Part shown: positions 17,946-25,704 of the stretch, piece by piece | Position numbering within the stretch: the stretch's first letter is position 1 | Layout: every line of letters starts with the position of its first letter | Origin: JAIBJP01 sp035639875 | Lineage (GTDB): Bacteria > Actinomycetota > Thermoleophilia > Gaiellales > Gaiellaceae | DNA length: 30,540 nucleotides | Direction of reading: 5' to 3' | Assembly: GCA_035639875.1 (NCBI GenBank) | Contig: DASQXE010000188.1 | Span: 1-30,540, forward strand | The notes under the pieces: generated by a model | The model's database searches: none | Told to the model about the DNA's origin: nothing | The model's input: only the letters and a program-made list of their open reading frames with translations | Program-made: the position numbers and the translations under genes

Positions 17946-18258
17946 TTGCCTCTTCTGCAAGCTCTATGCCGAGGGCAACCACATCAATCGGGCCGATGGC
18001 TTTGTCGCCGTCGAGGACATCAACCCCAAGGCACCCGTGCACCTCCTCGTCATTCCGGAGCGCCACGTCGAGACTTTTCGGGACGTCGGGGAGTTTGCGG
18101 CCGAGGACGCGAAGCGCATGCTCGAGTTCGTCGCCGACACAGCACGCAAGGCGGGGCTCGAGGACTATCAGGTCGTCGTGAACGTCGGTCGGGGCGCCGG
18201 CCAGACCATCTTTCACCTCCATTGGCATGTCCTCGGTGGAGGGCGGCCGTTCGAATGA
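17929..18258 (+). CDS. HIT family (histidine triad) nucleotide-binding protein, HinT-like
   Basis: 109-residue purine-nucleoside phosphoramidase-type protein. It starts with a CLFCKL segment, contains FVAVEDINPKAPVHLLVIPE and ends with the histidine triad HLHWHVLGG (His96, His98, His100). Length and layout match bacterial HinT/YcfF. The TTG start is supported by AGGAGG 6 nt upstream. It overlaps the methylthiotransferase gene in front and shares ATGA with yqeY behind; HIT-YqeY adjacency is common in bacteria. Confidence 0.93.
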   Translation: MAAQPDCLFCKLYAEGNHINRADGFVAVEDINPKAPVHLLVIPERHVETFRDVGEFAAEDAKRMLEFVADTARKAGLEDYQVVVNVGRGAGQTIFHLHWHVLGGGRPFE

Positions 18259-18698
18259 GCCTCATCGCGCGGATCGAGGAGGAGCTGAAGGGCGCGATGC
18301 GGGCGCGGGACCAGGAGCTGATCGGTGTCCTCCGGTTGACCCTTGCGTCGCTGCGGGCGGCCGAGAAGGAGGTGCAGCGGCCGCTCAAGGAAGACGAGGA
18401 GCTGCACGTCCTTCAGCGCGAGCGCAAGCGCCGCCTGGAAGCCGCCGAAGCATTTCGGGACGGTGGGCGCGAGGAGCAGGCGGCGAGGGAGGAGCGCGAG
18501 CTCGAGGTGATTCAGCAGTTCATGCCCGAGCCGATCGAGGAGGAGGAGCTCGAGCGGATCATCGACGACGCGATCGCGGAGACCGGGGCTACGTCTTTAC
18601 GGGACCTCGGTCGCGTGATGGCGGACGTGATGCCGCAAGTCGCCGGCCGCGCGGACGGGTCGGTGGTGAGCCAGCTCGTCCGCGAGAAGCTCGCGTAA
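18255..18698 (+). CDS. yqeY: GatB/YqeY domain-containing protein
   Basis: 147 residues beginning MSLIARIEEELKGAMRARDQ and covering the helical YqeY domain: LIGVLRLTLASLRAAEKE, a charged middle helix, EVIQQFMPEPIEEEELERII and GRVMADVMPQVAGRADGSVV. The domain is shared with the tail of the amidotransferase subunit GatB and is thought to contact tRNA; the exact role of stand-alone YqeY is unknown. ATG 18255 overlaps the HIT stop (ATGA). It is the last gene of this operon and is convergent with the lipoprotein gene. Confidence 0.92.
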   Translation: MSLIARIEEELKGAMRARDQELIGVLRLTLASLRAAEKEVQRPLKEDEELHVLQRERKRRLEAAEAFRDGGREEQAAREERELEVIQQFMPEPIEEEELERIIDDAIAETGATSLRDLGRVMADVMPQVAGRADGSVVSQLVREKLA

Positions 18699-18720
18699 CC
18701 GGCACGCTCTTTTGACGTTA

Positions 18721-18743
18721 CGCGCGCCACCCGCGCGATTTCT
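18721..18743 (+). terminator. possible terminator between convergent yqeY and lipoprotein gene
   Basis: CGCGCG (18721-18726), loop CCACC, CGCGCG (18732-18737), then ATTTCT. It is a strong GC stem with a poor U-tract, lying in the 95-bp gap between convergent genes. A weaker 4-bp GCGT/ACGC hairpin followed by TCTTTT lies just upstream (about 18693-18713). Confidence 0.35.
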
Positions 18744-18793
18744 GTCAGTACGCTAAGACGCGGAGGGAGGCCCGCGGCGGCCCCGGGGCGTTG

Positions 18794-19396
18794 TCACGGC
18801 AAAGCGTCGAAATGGTCGCATTCGACTGTCTCAGTGCCCGGGCACGCCGCCCCGAGATGAAAGCCGCGGAGCGTCGAATAGTCGAATGGCCCGCTGTCGA
18901 CGCCACCGTGCATGAGGAAGAGTCCCCACGGCTCCCCGTCCTCGCGAAGCCAGACCCGGTCGACGCTGCCGTAGGAGATGCCGACGAGCGTGCGGACGAT
19001 TTGGGTGATGATGCGCGCGCGATCCAACGCGTCATGAACGCGGTCCAGGCCAGAGAGGTCGGCGATCAGGCCCGTGCCGCCGTAGCCCCGCGACCGGAGC
19101 GAGATCAGCTTGGTTCCGCGCGGGATCGCCGTCGTGAAACCCGCGTCCGCCTCCTCGGCTGTCGGACCAGCGAGCAGAGCCTCGAGCGCGCCGCCGGCGA
19201 CCGATCCCCACGGAGGAGGCGTCCGCTCAAGGACGTCGCGGCGCACGCCCATGACGACCGAGCCGTCCTCAGCCAGGAAATAGAGCGTCACTCGCGCCGT
19301 CTCGGCATCTCTGGCCCGCGGCGGCGCAGCCTGCAGGCCTTCTCCGCAGGCCACCATGACGGCTGCAAGTCCAGCGGCGGCGACGGCGCGAAGCAT
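18794..19396 (-). CDS. GerMN-domain lipoprotein
   Basis: 200 residues. An N-terminal signal (MLRAVAAAGLAAVMVACGE) with a lipobox-like VAC at Cys17 predicts a lipoprotein on the outer face of the membrane. A GerMN-type domain follows: VTLYFLAEDGSVVMGVRRDV, LEALLAGPTAEEADAGFTTA, IPRGTKLISL and LIADLSG, then IITQIVRTLVGISYGSVDRVWL. GerMN modules occur in GerM and the actinobacterial lipoprotein LpqB, both linked to the envelope; the ligand here is unknown. It is divergent from phoH. ATG 19396 has CGAGG just upstream. The C-terminal part, after about residue 165, is of unknown character. Confidence 0.8.
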   Translation of the reverse strand: MLRAVAAAGLAAVMVACGEGLQAAPPRARDAETARVTLYFLAEDGSVVMGVRRDVLERTPPPWGSVAGGALEALLAGPTAEEADAGFTTAIPRGTKLISLRSRGYGGTGLIADLSGLDRVHDALDRARIITQIVRTLVGISYGSVDRVWLREDGEPWGLFLMHGGVDSGPFDYSTLRGFHLGAACPGTETVECDHFDALP

Positions 19397-19445
19397 CCTC
19401 GGAGTTACAACGCGCGAGCCGCGCAGGTTCCGCTGAACAGCTCAC

Positions 19446-19451
19446 TACACT
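19446..19451 (+). promoter_or_regulatory. -10 box (TACACT) of phoH, leaderless type
   Basis: TACACT lies 8 nt before TTG 19460 (CTGACTAC between). The same hexamer precedes deoC (24745) and the second deoC-like gene (28357). No -35 box is evident. Confidence 0.5.
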
Positions 19452-19459
19452 CTGACTAC

Positions 19460-20419
19460 TTGCAGGAAATTCTTTCGGTCTCGAACGAGGTCGCGGCCGA
19501 GCTGGCCACGATCGACGACGGCATCCTCCACGCGCTCCGCGACCGCCTCGGCGTCGCCCTCCTCTTGCGTGGAAACCGCCTCACGCTGGAGGGCGACGAC
19601 GCGAAGGTCGGCGAGGCGCGCGCGGTCATCGACGAGCTCGTGGAGCTCGTGGAGGGTGGCCACGCGATCGGTCCCTCGACCGTCGATGCCGTCCTCGCGG
19701 CGCTCGACGCCGCCCACGACCCGCGCGAGGTCTTCGAAGACGTCGTCTGGCGCCACCGCGGCAAGAAGATCACGCCGAAGACGGTCAACCAGAAGGCGTA
19801 TGTCGACGCCATCCGCAACTGCACGATCACGTTCGCCATCGGGCCTGCGGGAACGGGCAAGACCTATCTCGCTATGGCGCTCGCGGTCGCTGCCATGGCC
19901 GACCGCGAGGTGAGCCGCATCATCCTCACACGCCCCGCCGTCGAGGCGGGGGAGCGCCTGGGCTTCCTCCCGGGCGACATGCTCGCCAAGGTCGATCCTT
20001 TTCTGCGCCCGCTCTTCGACGCCCTCTACGACATGCTCGACGCCGATCGCCTCAACACGTACCTGGAAAAGGGGATGATCGAGGTCGCGCCCCTCGCGTT
20101 CATGCGGGGCCGGACGCTAAACGACTCGTTCATCATCCTCGACGAGGCGCAGAACACGACCCCGGAGCAGATGCAGATGTTCCTGACTCGGCTCGGCTTC
20201 GGTTCGAAGGTCGTCGTCACAGGTGACGTGACGCAGGTCGACCTCCCGCGCGAGCAGGCCTCGGGCCTCATCCACGTGCGTGAGATCCTCGGCCCGATCG
20301 AGGGCATCGAGTTCGTCGAATTCGGCAACCAGGACGTCGTTCGCCACATGCTCGTGCAGCGAATCGTCGAGGCGTACAAGCGGCACGCCGAGGAGACGGG
20401 CACGCAGCGGCGTAAGTGA
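19460..20419 (+). CDS. phoH: PhoH-like ATPase
   Basis: Cytoplasmic P-loop NTPase of the PhoH/YbeZ family, which works with YbeY in RNA metabolism. 319 residues: an N-terminal KH-like part, then KTVNQKAYVDAIRNCTITF, Walker A GPAGTGKTYL (128-137), RIILTRPAVEAGERLGFLPG, and Walker B FIILDEAQNTTPEQMQMFLT and VVTGDVTQVDLP. TTG 19460 is chosen because it follows a TACACT box by 8 nt and gives a normal family length. The frame is open upstream, but that stretch is antisense to the lipoprotein gene. No conventional ATG or GTG is available nearby. The stop overlaps ybeY (GTGA). Confidence 0.92.
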   Translation: MQEILSVSNEVAAELATIDDGILHALRDRLGVALLLRGNRLTLEGDDAKVGEARAVIDELVELVEGGHAIGPSTVDAVLAALDAAHDPREVFEDVVWRHRGKKITPKTVNQKAYVDAIRNCTITFAIGPAGTGKTYLAMALAVAAMADREVSRIILTRPAVEAGERLGFLPGDMLAKVDPFLRPLFDALYDMLDADRLNTYLEKGMIEVAPLAFMRGRTLNDSFIILDEAQNTTPEQMQMFLTRLGFGSKVVVTGDVTQVDLPREQASGLIHVREILGPIEGIEFVEFGNQDVVRHMLVQRIVEAYKRHAEETGTQRRK

Positions 20420-20793
20420 TCCGGATCGACCTCGAGAACCGGAGTGGCATGCCCGTGGACGAACCCGGAGCCCTGGCGCTCAGCCGGCGCGTCCTCGGCG
20501 CGGAGGGAGTGGACGACGGCGATCTCGGAATCGCGTTCGCGACGCCGAGCGAGATGCGCGAGCTGAAGGCCCGACATCTGGGGATCGACGAGGCCACGGA
20601 CGTGCTCGCGTTTCCGATCGACGGCCGCGACGAGGTTCCGGAGGGAATCCCACGGATGCTCGGCGACGTGGTGCTCTGCCCGCAGGTCGTCGGTGACGAA
20701 TGGCGCGGCCCGCTCGTCCACGGCCTCCTGCACCTGCTCGGCTACGACCACGGCCCGGACATGGAACGCCGCGAGGCCGAGCTGGGCGGATAA
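20416..20793 (+). CDS. ybeY: endoribonuclease YbeY (rRNA maturation factor)
   Basis: Zinc-dependent single-strand RNase involved in 16S rRNA 3'-end processing and ribosome quality control. 125 residues. The metal-site signature is complete: HGLLHLLGYDH with His102, His106 and His112. ATDVLAFPID and LGDVVLCPQVV upstream are also typical. GTG 20416 overlaps the phoH stop by 4 nt. The phoH-ybeY pair is the usual arrangement. Confidence 0.96.
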   Translation: MIRIDLENRSGMPVDEPGALALSRRVLGAEGVDDGDLGIAFATPSEMRELKARHLGIDEATDVLAFPIDGRDEVPEGIPRMLGDVVLCPQVVGDEWRGPLVHGLLHLLGYDHGPDMERREAELGG

Positions 20794-20796
20794 CCG

Positions 20797-21513
20797 GTGG
20801 CCGTGGCGCGACGCACACCGCCGGTCTTTCAGAGCTTCAACTACGCGTTCGAAGGGGTCATCCACGCCCTGCGCACGCAGCGGAACTTGCGCATTCACTT
20901 CGCCATCGCAGCCGCCGTGCTTGTCCTTGCCTTCGTCTACGACGTGACACGGCTCGAGCTGATCGCGCTCATGATCGCGATCGCGTTCGTCCTCATCGCC
21001 GAGATGGTCAACACGGCCGTCGAAGCGACGATCGATCTCTCGACGCCGTCGTTCGACCCGCTCGCCAAGATCGCCAAGGACCTCGCCGCGGGAGCGGTGC
21101 TCATCGCGGCGGTGAACGCAGTCGCCGTCGGGTACCTCGTTCTCGCCGACCGGCTGGCGAGGCCGAGCGCGCGCTTCGTCAACTCGCTCGGCGATGCGCC
21201 GATCAGCCTCACGATCATCGCGCTCGTCTTGACGATGATCGTCGTGATCGCGGTGAAGGCCGCGACCGGACGTGGGACGCCACTGCGCGGCGGGTTGCCG
21301 TCGGGCCACGCCGCGCTCGCGTTCGGCGGCTGGACGGCGATCACCTTCATCACGATCGAGCACCGGATCGTCGTCTCGTTCGTAGCGCTGATCATGGCCC
21401 TGCTGGTCTCCCAGACTCGCATCGAATCGGGAGTGCATTCGACGTTCGAGGTCGTCCTCGGCGCGGTCATCGGTACGCTCGTCACGCTGATCCTTTTCCA
21501 GGCCTTCCGGTGA
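20797..21513 (+). CDS. diacylglycerol/undecaprenol kinase (DgkA family) fused to a PAP2 phosphatase domain
   Basis: 238-residue membrane protein with two enzyme modules. Residues about 10-125 are a DgkA-type kinase with FNYAFEGVIHALRTQRNLR, the catalytic EMVNTAVE (Glu69, Asn72, Glu76) and KDLAAGAVL; in Gram-positives this family phosphorylates undecaprenol. Residues about 145-238 are a PAP2 domain: KAATGRGTP (motif 1, but lacking the usual Arg-Pro ending), GLPSGHAAL (motif 2, His171) and TRIESGVHSTFE (motif 3, Arg208 and His214, with Glu instead of Asp). The fusion could recycle undecaprenyl lipids in both directions; whether the phosphatase half is active is uncertain. GTG 20797 follows ybeY by 3 nt; GTG 20803 is an alternative. 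Confidence 0.88.
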   Translation: MAVARRTPPVFQSFNYAFEGVIHALRTQRNLRIHFAIAAAVLVLAFVYDVTRLELIALMIAIAFVLIAEMVNTAVEATIDLSTPSFDPLAKIAKDLAAGAVLIAAVNAVAVGYLVLADRLARPSARFVNSLGDAPISLTIIALVLTMIVVIAVKAATGRGTPLRGGLPSGHAALAFGGWTAITFITIEHRIVVSFVALIMALLVSQTRIESGVHSTFEVVLGAVIGTLVTLILFQAFR

Positions 21514-21872
21514 CAGACCATGAGCTCTATGAGCAGGCGAAGGCGGCCGCCGCCAGCGCCTACGCGCCGTACTCGAAGTTCTTCGTCGGCGCGGCGGTGC
21601 TGCTGCGAGACGGACGCGTCGTCACGGGTGTCAACGTCGAGAACGCGTCCTACCCGCTCGGAATGTGCGCCGAGCGCTGCGCGCTCGCGCGTGCCGTCGC
21701 AGAAGGAGCCCGCCCCGGGGACATCGAGGCCTTGGCGGTGACCGCCTCGCCGTGCGGAGGATGCCGGCAGTGGGCGATCGAGTTCGGCGTCGACCGAGTC
21801 GCGTTCCCGATGGACAGCGAGCTGGTCCTTCGCCACCCCGACGAGCTTCTCCCGGACTCGTTTCAGCTTTGA
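21510..21872 (+). CDS. cdd: cytidine deaminase
   Basis: Deaminates cytidine and deoxycytidine to uridine and deoxyuridine in pyrimidine salvage. 120 residues, the size of a homotetrameric CDA. Zinc and catalytic residues are present: MCAERCA (Cys53, Glu55) and PCGGCRQ (Cys82, Cys85). YAPYSKFFVGAAVLLRDGR and VNVENASYPLGMCAE are family hallmarks. GTG 21510 overlaps the preceding stop (GTGA) and the cdd stop overlaps the era start (TTGA), placing it tightly within the phoH-era operon, as in Firmicutes and Actinobacteria. Confidence 0.96.
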   Translation: MTDHELYEQAKAAAASAYAPYSKFFVGAAVLLRDGRVVTGVNVENASYPLGMCAERCALARAVAEGARPGDIEALAVTASPCGGCRQWAIEFGVDRVAFPMDSELVLRHPDELLPDSFQL

Positions 21873-22729
21873 AGTCTGGCTTCGTCGTCGTTGTCGGGCG
21901 GCCAAACGTCGGCAAGTCGACGCTCGTGAACGCGCTGGCGGGCGGGAAGGTCGCGATCGTCTCGGACAAGCCGCAGACCACCCGGCGGCGCATCTCGGCG
22001 GTCGTCAACGGCGACGAGCACCAGCTCGTCCTCGTCGATTTGCCGGGCTTCCAGCGTCCGCGCGACCGCCTCACTGAGCACATGCAGCGGACGGTCGAGT
22101 CCTCACTCGAGGAGGTCGACGTCTTCCTGTTCGTCCTCGCAGCCGACGAGCCCATCGGCGCGGGCGACCGCTTCATCGCCGAGCGTATTTACGCGGCGGC
22201 CCCTCCCGTCGTGATTGCCCTGAACAAGGTCGACCGCGCAAAGCCAGCGCGGATCGCGGAGCAAATCGAGGTGGCCGCAGCGCTGGGCGACTTCCACTCC
22301 CTTCATCCCCTCAGCGCGCTGCACGGGGACGGGCTCGAGCCGCTCAGGCGCGACCTGGTCGAGTTGCTGCCCGAGGGGCCCCGGTATTTCGACGAAGGCG
22401 CCTCCACGGACCTGCCGCTCGAAACGCAGCTCGCCGAGCTCGTGCGCGAGCAGGCGCTCGCGCTAACGCGCGAGGAGATTCCGCACGCGATCAGCGTGGA
22501 GGTCGACGACGTTGAGGATTCCCGCGTCCACGCGAGCGTGTACGTCGAGACCGAGTCTCAGAAACGCATCCTGGTCGGGAAGGCCGGAGCCATGATCAAG
22601 GCGATAGGCTCCCGCGCGCGGCCCGAGATCGAACGGGTCCTCGGCCGCGAGGTCTATCTCGAGCTGGTCGTGAAGGTGCGGCCGCACTGGCGCCGCGACG
22701 AGGCCGTGCTCGAGCGGCTGGGAATCTAG
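21869..22729 (+). CDS. era: GTPase Era
   Basis: GTPase that binds the 3' end of 16S rRNA during 30S assembly. 286 residues: G1 GRPNVGKST (10-18), G2 region SDKPQTTRRRI, G3 as DLPGF (the usual form is DTPG), G4 NKVD, and a C-terminal KH domain with ESQKRILVGKAGAMIKAIGS and VYLELVVKVRPHWRRDE. TTG 21869 is chosen because it overlaps the cdd stop (TTGA) and puts the G1 loop at the normal distance from the N-terminus. It ends the phoH-ybeY-dgkA-cdd-era run; recO, often next, is absent. Confidence 0.96.
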   Translation: MKSGFVVVVGRPNVGKSTLVNALAGGKVAIVSDKPQTTRRRISAVVNGDEHQLVLVDLPGFQRPRDRLTEHMQRTVESSLEEVDVFLFVLAADEPIGAGDRFIAERIYAAAPPVVIALNKVDRAKPARIAEQIEVAAALGDFHSLHPLSALHGDGLEPLRRDLVELLPEGPRYFDEGASTDLPLETQLAELVREQALALTREEIPHAISVEVDDVEDSRVHASVYVETESQKRILVGKAGAMIKAIGSRARPEIERVLGREVYLELVVKVRPHWRRDEAVLERLGI

Positions 22730-22733
22730 GCGC

Positions 22734-24215
22734 ATGGCTCTGGACGCGAACCGATTCGAACAACGGCTGGCGCGCTTCCTGTTCGAGCGGGCCGAGGAGG
22801 CCCGTGCAGTGCGCGTCGGCGAGAAGGAGACGAGCGAGCAGGCGGCCATCGTCGCCCGCTATGCCGACCTCTTCACGCGGGAGCAGCTCGAGGCGCTCAC
22901 GGACTCGGAGGACGAAAGGGTGTACCGGCTCCGAGACGCCTGCCTGGTCGGGATCATCGTCGGCGAGCTGGCTGAGCGAACCGACGAGCTCGAGAACGCA
23001 ATCCTCGCCGAGCGCGTCGAGTTCCGCGGCGAGGCGCTGCCGCTCCGCTCCGCGCAGGCCACGCTCGCCGTGCTCGACGACTACGGTGAGCGCGAGGAGC
23101 TCGGCACCTTGGCCGCGGACGCTTCTGCGCGCTTCAACGACGAGCGCCTCGAGCTTCTGCGCGCCGCGGAAGAGCTGGACGAAGAGCTTTCGGGCGTGTC
23201 CGATCCAATTGCTCGCAGCGCCGAGCGCAAGCGCATCGATCTCCGCGAGCTCGCGGCCGCGCTCGTGCGGGCCGCGGGTGCCCAAGACGAGGCGTGGTCA
23301 GACCTGCGCGAGCTTTGGCTGGACCGCATCCTCGGCGCCGCGCGCGAGGCGGAGCCGGCTTCCCACCACGTGGCGTACCTCCGGCGCATGACGCCCCTGG
23401 CCTCCCTCTACTCGAAGGAGCGGGCCGTCCCTATCTGCCTGGAGACGCTCGCCGACCTCGGCTTGGACCTGGCCGCAGACGATCGCATCCGTCTCGACCT
23501 CGACGACCGCCCGCAAAAGAGTCCGCGCGCGTGCGTGATCGCGTCCGATCCGCCGTCCGTCGTGCACCTCATCACGCGGGCGCAGGGCGGCTTGCACGAC
23601 TACCAGAGCTTCTTGCACGAGGCGGGCCATGCTCTCCACTACGCCGGTTGCGATCCCACGCTTCCGTACACCTTCCGGCGCCTCGCGCGCGACCACGCCC
23701 TGACGGAGATCTACTCGTTCCTCGTCGAATCCGTTTCCCGCGAGGCCGACTGGCAGCAGAAGCATTTCGGGCTCGAGGTGGAGGAGGCACGTGAGCGCGC
23801 CGACGCCACCCGATTCCTCGACGTCCTCCTCTTCCGTCGGTACCAGGCCAAGCTCGCGTACGAGCTTGAGATCTGGGCCGACTTCGCCCACGCGCCGGAC
23901 TACGCCCCGACCTATGCCGAGAACCTGCGGGCCGCGACCGGATTCCGCTACCGGCCCGACGGCTATCTCACGGACATGGACGACGGTTTCTACTCGGCCG
24001 ACTACCTGCGCGCCTGGATTCGGGCCGCGCAGCTCCGGGCGCACCTGCGCGAGACGATCGGGTCCGACTGGTGGGAGCGCCCCGAGACCGGAACGCTCCT
24101 TCGCAGCCTGTTCGCCGAGGGGACGAAGCCCTCGAGCGAGGAGATCGCAGTCCGGATCGGCTTCGACCCGCTCGACACGCGGCCGCTGCTCAACGAGACC
24201 GTTTTCGCGTCCTGA
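22734..24215 (+). CDS. M3-like zinc metallopeptidase (gluzincin), substrate unknown
   Basis: 493 residues, largely helical. The zinc site is HEAGH (His295, Glu296, His299) within YQSFLHEAGHALHYA, and a candidate third ligand Glu325 (LTEIYSFLVES) follows 26 residues after His299, very close to the spacing in M3 peptidases such as thimet oligopeptidase. Upstream helices (YADLFTREQLEALTD) and the C-terminal tyrosine-rich part (GFRYRPDGYLTDMDDGFYSADYL, split over its helices) also resemble the M3 clamshell. There is no signal peptide, so it is cytosolic. ATG 22734 is 4 nt after the era stop. The precise family is not recognised; it is shorter than typical PepF (about 600). Confidence 0.75.
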   Translation: MALDANRFEQRLARFLFERAEEARAVRVGEKETSEQAAIVARYADLFTREQLEALTDSEDERVYRLRDACLVGIIVGELAERTDELENAILAERVEFRGEALPLRSAQATLAVLDDYGEREELGTLAADASARFNDERLELLRAAEELDEELSGVSDPIARSAERKRIDLRELAAALVRAAGAQDEAWSDLRELWLDRILGAAREAEPASHHVAYLRRMTPLASLYSKERAVPICLETLADLGLDLAADDRIRLDLDDRPQKSPRACVIASDPPSVVHLITRAQGGLHDYQSFLHEAGHALHYAGCDPTLPYTFRRLARDHALTEIYSFLVESVSREADWQQKHFGLEVEEARERADATRFLDVLLFRRYQAKLAYELEIWADFAHAPDYAPTYAENLRAATGFRYRPDGYLTDMDDGFYSADYLRAWIRAAQLRAHLRETIGSDWWERPETGTLLRSLFAEGTKPSSEEIAVRIGFDPLDTRPLLNETVFAS

Positions 24216-24288
24216 GGGCGCTCTGGGGCGCTACCTCGTCCGAGGGATGCGCCTTGGCGCGCCGTGCCTATTGTCCGATCTAGCGGCC

Positions 24289-24723
24289 ATGGCGGAAGAA
24301 AGCGGCACTTCTCCAGCAACCTTGCGACGCCGGCGGCGTCCGCGGGCAAACGTCACCAACATCAACATGTTTTGGCTGGGCGCTGGCGCCGCGACCGGCG
24401 AGCCGGCTCTCGTCGAGCCGGAACCGCGCGCAGAGCCCGACCGGACGCTCGTCTCATCGGAGTGGCTCGAGAAGCGCAGCAAGCGCCTCGACGAGTACGA
24501 GCAGGAGCTTCGCCGACACGCGCTCGAGCTGGAGATCCGGGAGGCAGAGCTCGAGCAGCGCGAGGCCGAGTTCGAGGCCGAGGCGTTCATTCGCTCAGAG
24601 GCACTCGAGGAGCGCGAGCGGCGCCTGGCCGAGCTCGACCAGAAGCTCGGCAGCCGCGAGACGGAGCTGAGCTCGTACGTCGCCCGGATCCAGAGCGGCT
24701 TCCTCCGGGCGGACGCCCTCTAA
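24289..24723 (+). CDS. coiled-coil protein of unknown function
   Basis: 144 residues. After a short basic N-terminus (LRRRRRPRANVTNINMFWLG) and a Pro/Glu-rich linker, residues about 60-140 form one long charged heptad coiled coil (KRSKRLDEYEQELRRHALEL, EIREAELEQREAEFEAEA, EERERRLAELDQKL). No signal peptide or catalytic motif. ATG 24289 is the start that leaves the basic segment near the N-terminus; ATG 24247 upstream would add 14 residues. Nothing close to a ribosome binding site is seen. It could be a scaffold or cell-pole-type protein, but no family is assigned. Confidence 0.6.
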   Translation: MAEESGTSPATLRRRRRPRANVTNINMFWLGAGAATGEPALVEPEPRAEPDRTLVSSEWLEKRSKRLDEYEQELRRHALELEIREAELEQREAEFEAEAFIRSEALEERERRLAELDQKLGSRETELSSYVARIQSGFLRADAL

Positions 24724-24744
24724 GGGTCTCCTCCTCCTCAGGGC

Positions 24745-24750
24745 TACACT
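24745..24750 (+). promoter_or_regulatory. -10 box (TACACT) of deoC, leaderless type
   Basis: TACACT, then 6 nt (TGATCC), then ATG 24757. There is no Shine-Dalgarno sequence. The geometry and hexamer are the same as in front of the second deoC-like gene at 28357. Confidence 0.6.
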
Positions 24751-24756
24751 TGATCC

Positions 24757-25704
24757 ATGGCGCAGGCGCCTGCTCTTCCGAGCGGCTTCGAGCTTCCTCT
24801 AGATACGCATTCGCGTTCATTTACACGGGTCGGCTCCGTCGACCAGGTGGCCGTCGAGGAGCGCGCGGCTTCGCTCGGTCGTCGCTCGATCAAGCGGGAA
24901 GCCAAGCTGTTCGCGTTGGATCTCGCGGTCCGCATGATTGACCTGACGACGCTCGAAGGGGCGGACACGCCCGGGAAGATCGCCGCACTCTGCTCGAAGG
25001 CGATGCGACCCGATCCCACGGACCTGACCGTTCCTCCGGTCGCCGCGGTCTGCGTCTATCCAAATCTCGTCCCGCACGCCCTCGAGCGCCTCGCCGGCTC
25101 GGGCGTGAAGGTTGCCTCGGTCGCCACGGCGTTCCCGTCCGGCCAGTCCCCGCTCGAGATCAAGGTCGAGGAGGCGGCACGCGTCGCCGAGATGGGCGCG
25201 CAGGAGATCGACATGGTCATCGACCGCGGCGCTTTCCTCTCGGGCAGCTACGCGAAGGTCTACGACGAGGTGCGGCGCGTGAAGGAGGTGTGCGGCGACG
25301 CTCATCTCAAGGTCATCCTCGAGACGGGCGAACTCGGCACGTACGACAACGTCAGGCGCGCGAGCCTGCTCGCGATCGCCGGCGGGGCGGACTTCATCAA
25401 GACGTCAACCGGAAAGGTGCAGCCCGCCGCCACGCTCCCCGTCACTCTCGTGATGCTCGAGGCGATTCGCGACGTCTACGAGGAGACCGGGCGCCGGGTG
25501 GGAATGAAGCCGGCGGGTGGTATCCGCCACGCGAAACAGGCTGTCCAGTACTTGGTCCTTCTGCACGAGACGCTCGGTGTCGAGTGGCTAACCCCCGACC
25601 TCTTCCGTTTCGGCGCCTCCTCGCTCCTGAACGACGTCCTCCTCCAGATCCGCAAGGAGAAGACCGGCCGCTACCAGTCGCCGGACTACTTCACGATCGA
25701 CTGA
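24757..25704 (+). CDS. deoC: deoxyribose-phosphate aldolase, long form
   Basis: Cleaves 2-deoxyribose-5-phosphate to glyceraldehyde-3-phosphate and acetaldehyde in deoxynucleoside catabolism. 315 residues, with about 65 more at the N-terminus than short DERA. All catalytic residues are present: Asp152 (EIDMVID), Schiff-base Lys215 (FIKTSTGK) and Lys251 (MKPAGGIR). VCVYPNLVPHAL and VATAFPSGQSPLEIKVEEA are typical. It is the first gene of a run deoC-ABM protein-ALDH-mini-ORF-truncated ALDH with overlapping or touching ends, so the acetaldehyde formed is probably oxidised by the downstream dehydrogenase. Confidence 0.95.
   Translation: MAQAPALPSGFELPLDTHSRSFTRVGSVDQVAVEERAASLGRRSIKREAKLFALDLAVRMIDLTTLEGADTPGKIAALCSKAMRPDPTDLTVPPVAAVCVYPNLVPHALERLAGSGVKVASVATAFPSGQSPLEIKVEEAARVAEMGAQEIDMVIDRGAFLSGSYAKVYDEVRRVKEVCGDAHLKVILETGELGTYDNVRRASLLAIAGGADFIKTSTGKVQPAATLPVTLVMLEAIRDVYEETGRRVGMKPAGGIRHAKQAVQYLVLLHETLGVEWLTPDLFRFGASSLLNDVLLQIRKEKTGRYQSPDYFTID

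Noticed and set aside
18712..18754. TTGACG ... TACGCT as a promoter in the yqeY downstream gap
   Set aside because: The spacing between the two hexamers is 31 nt, far from the 16-19 required, and there is no + strand gene downstream before phoH.
20026..21438. Long antisense frame across phoH, ybeY and the DgkA/PAP2 gene
   Set aside because: Spans three confident genes on the other strand, is rich in Arg/Asp/His as expected for a shadow frame, and has no recognisable domain.
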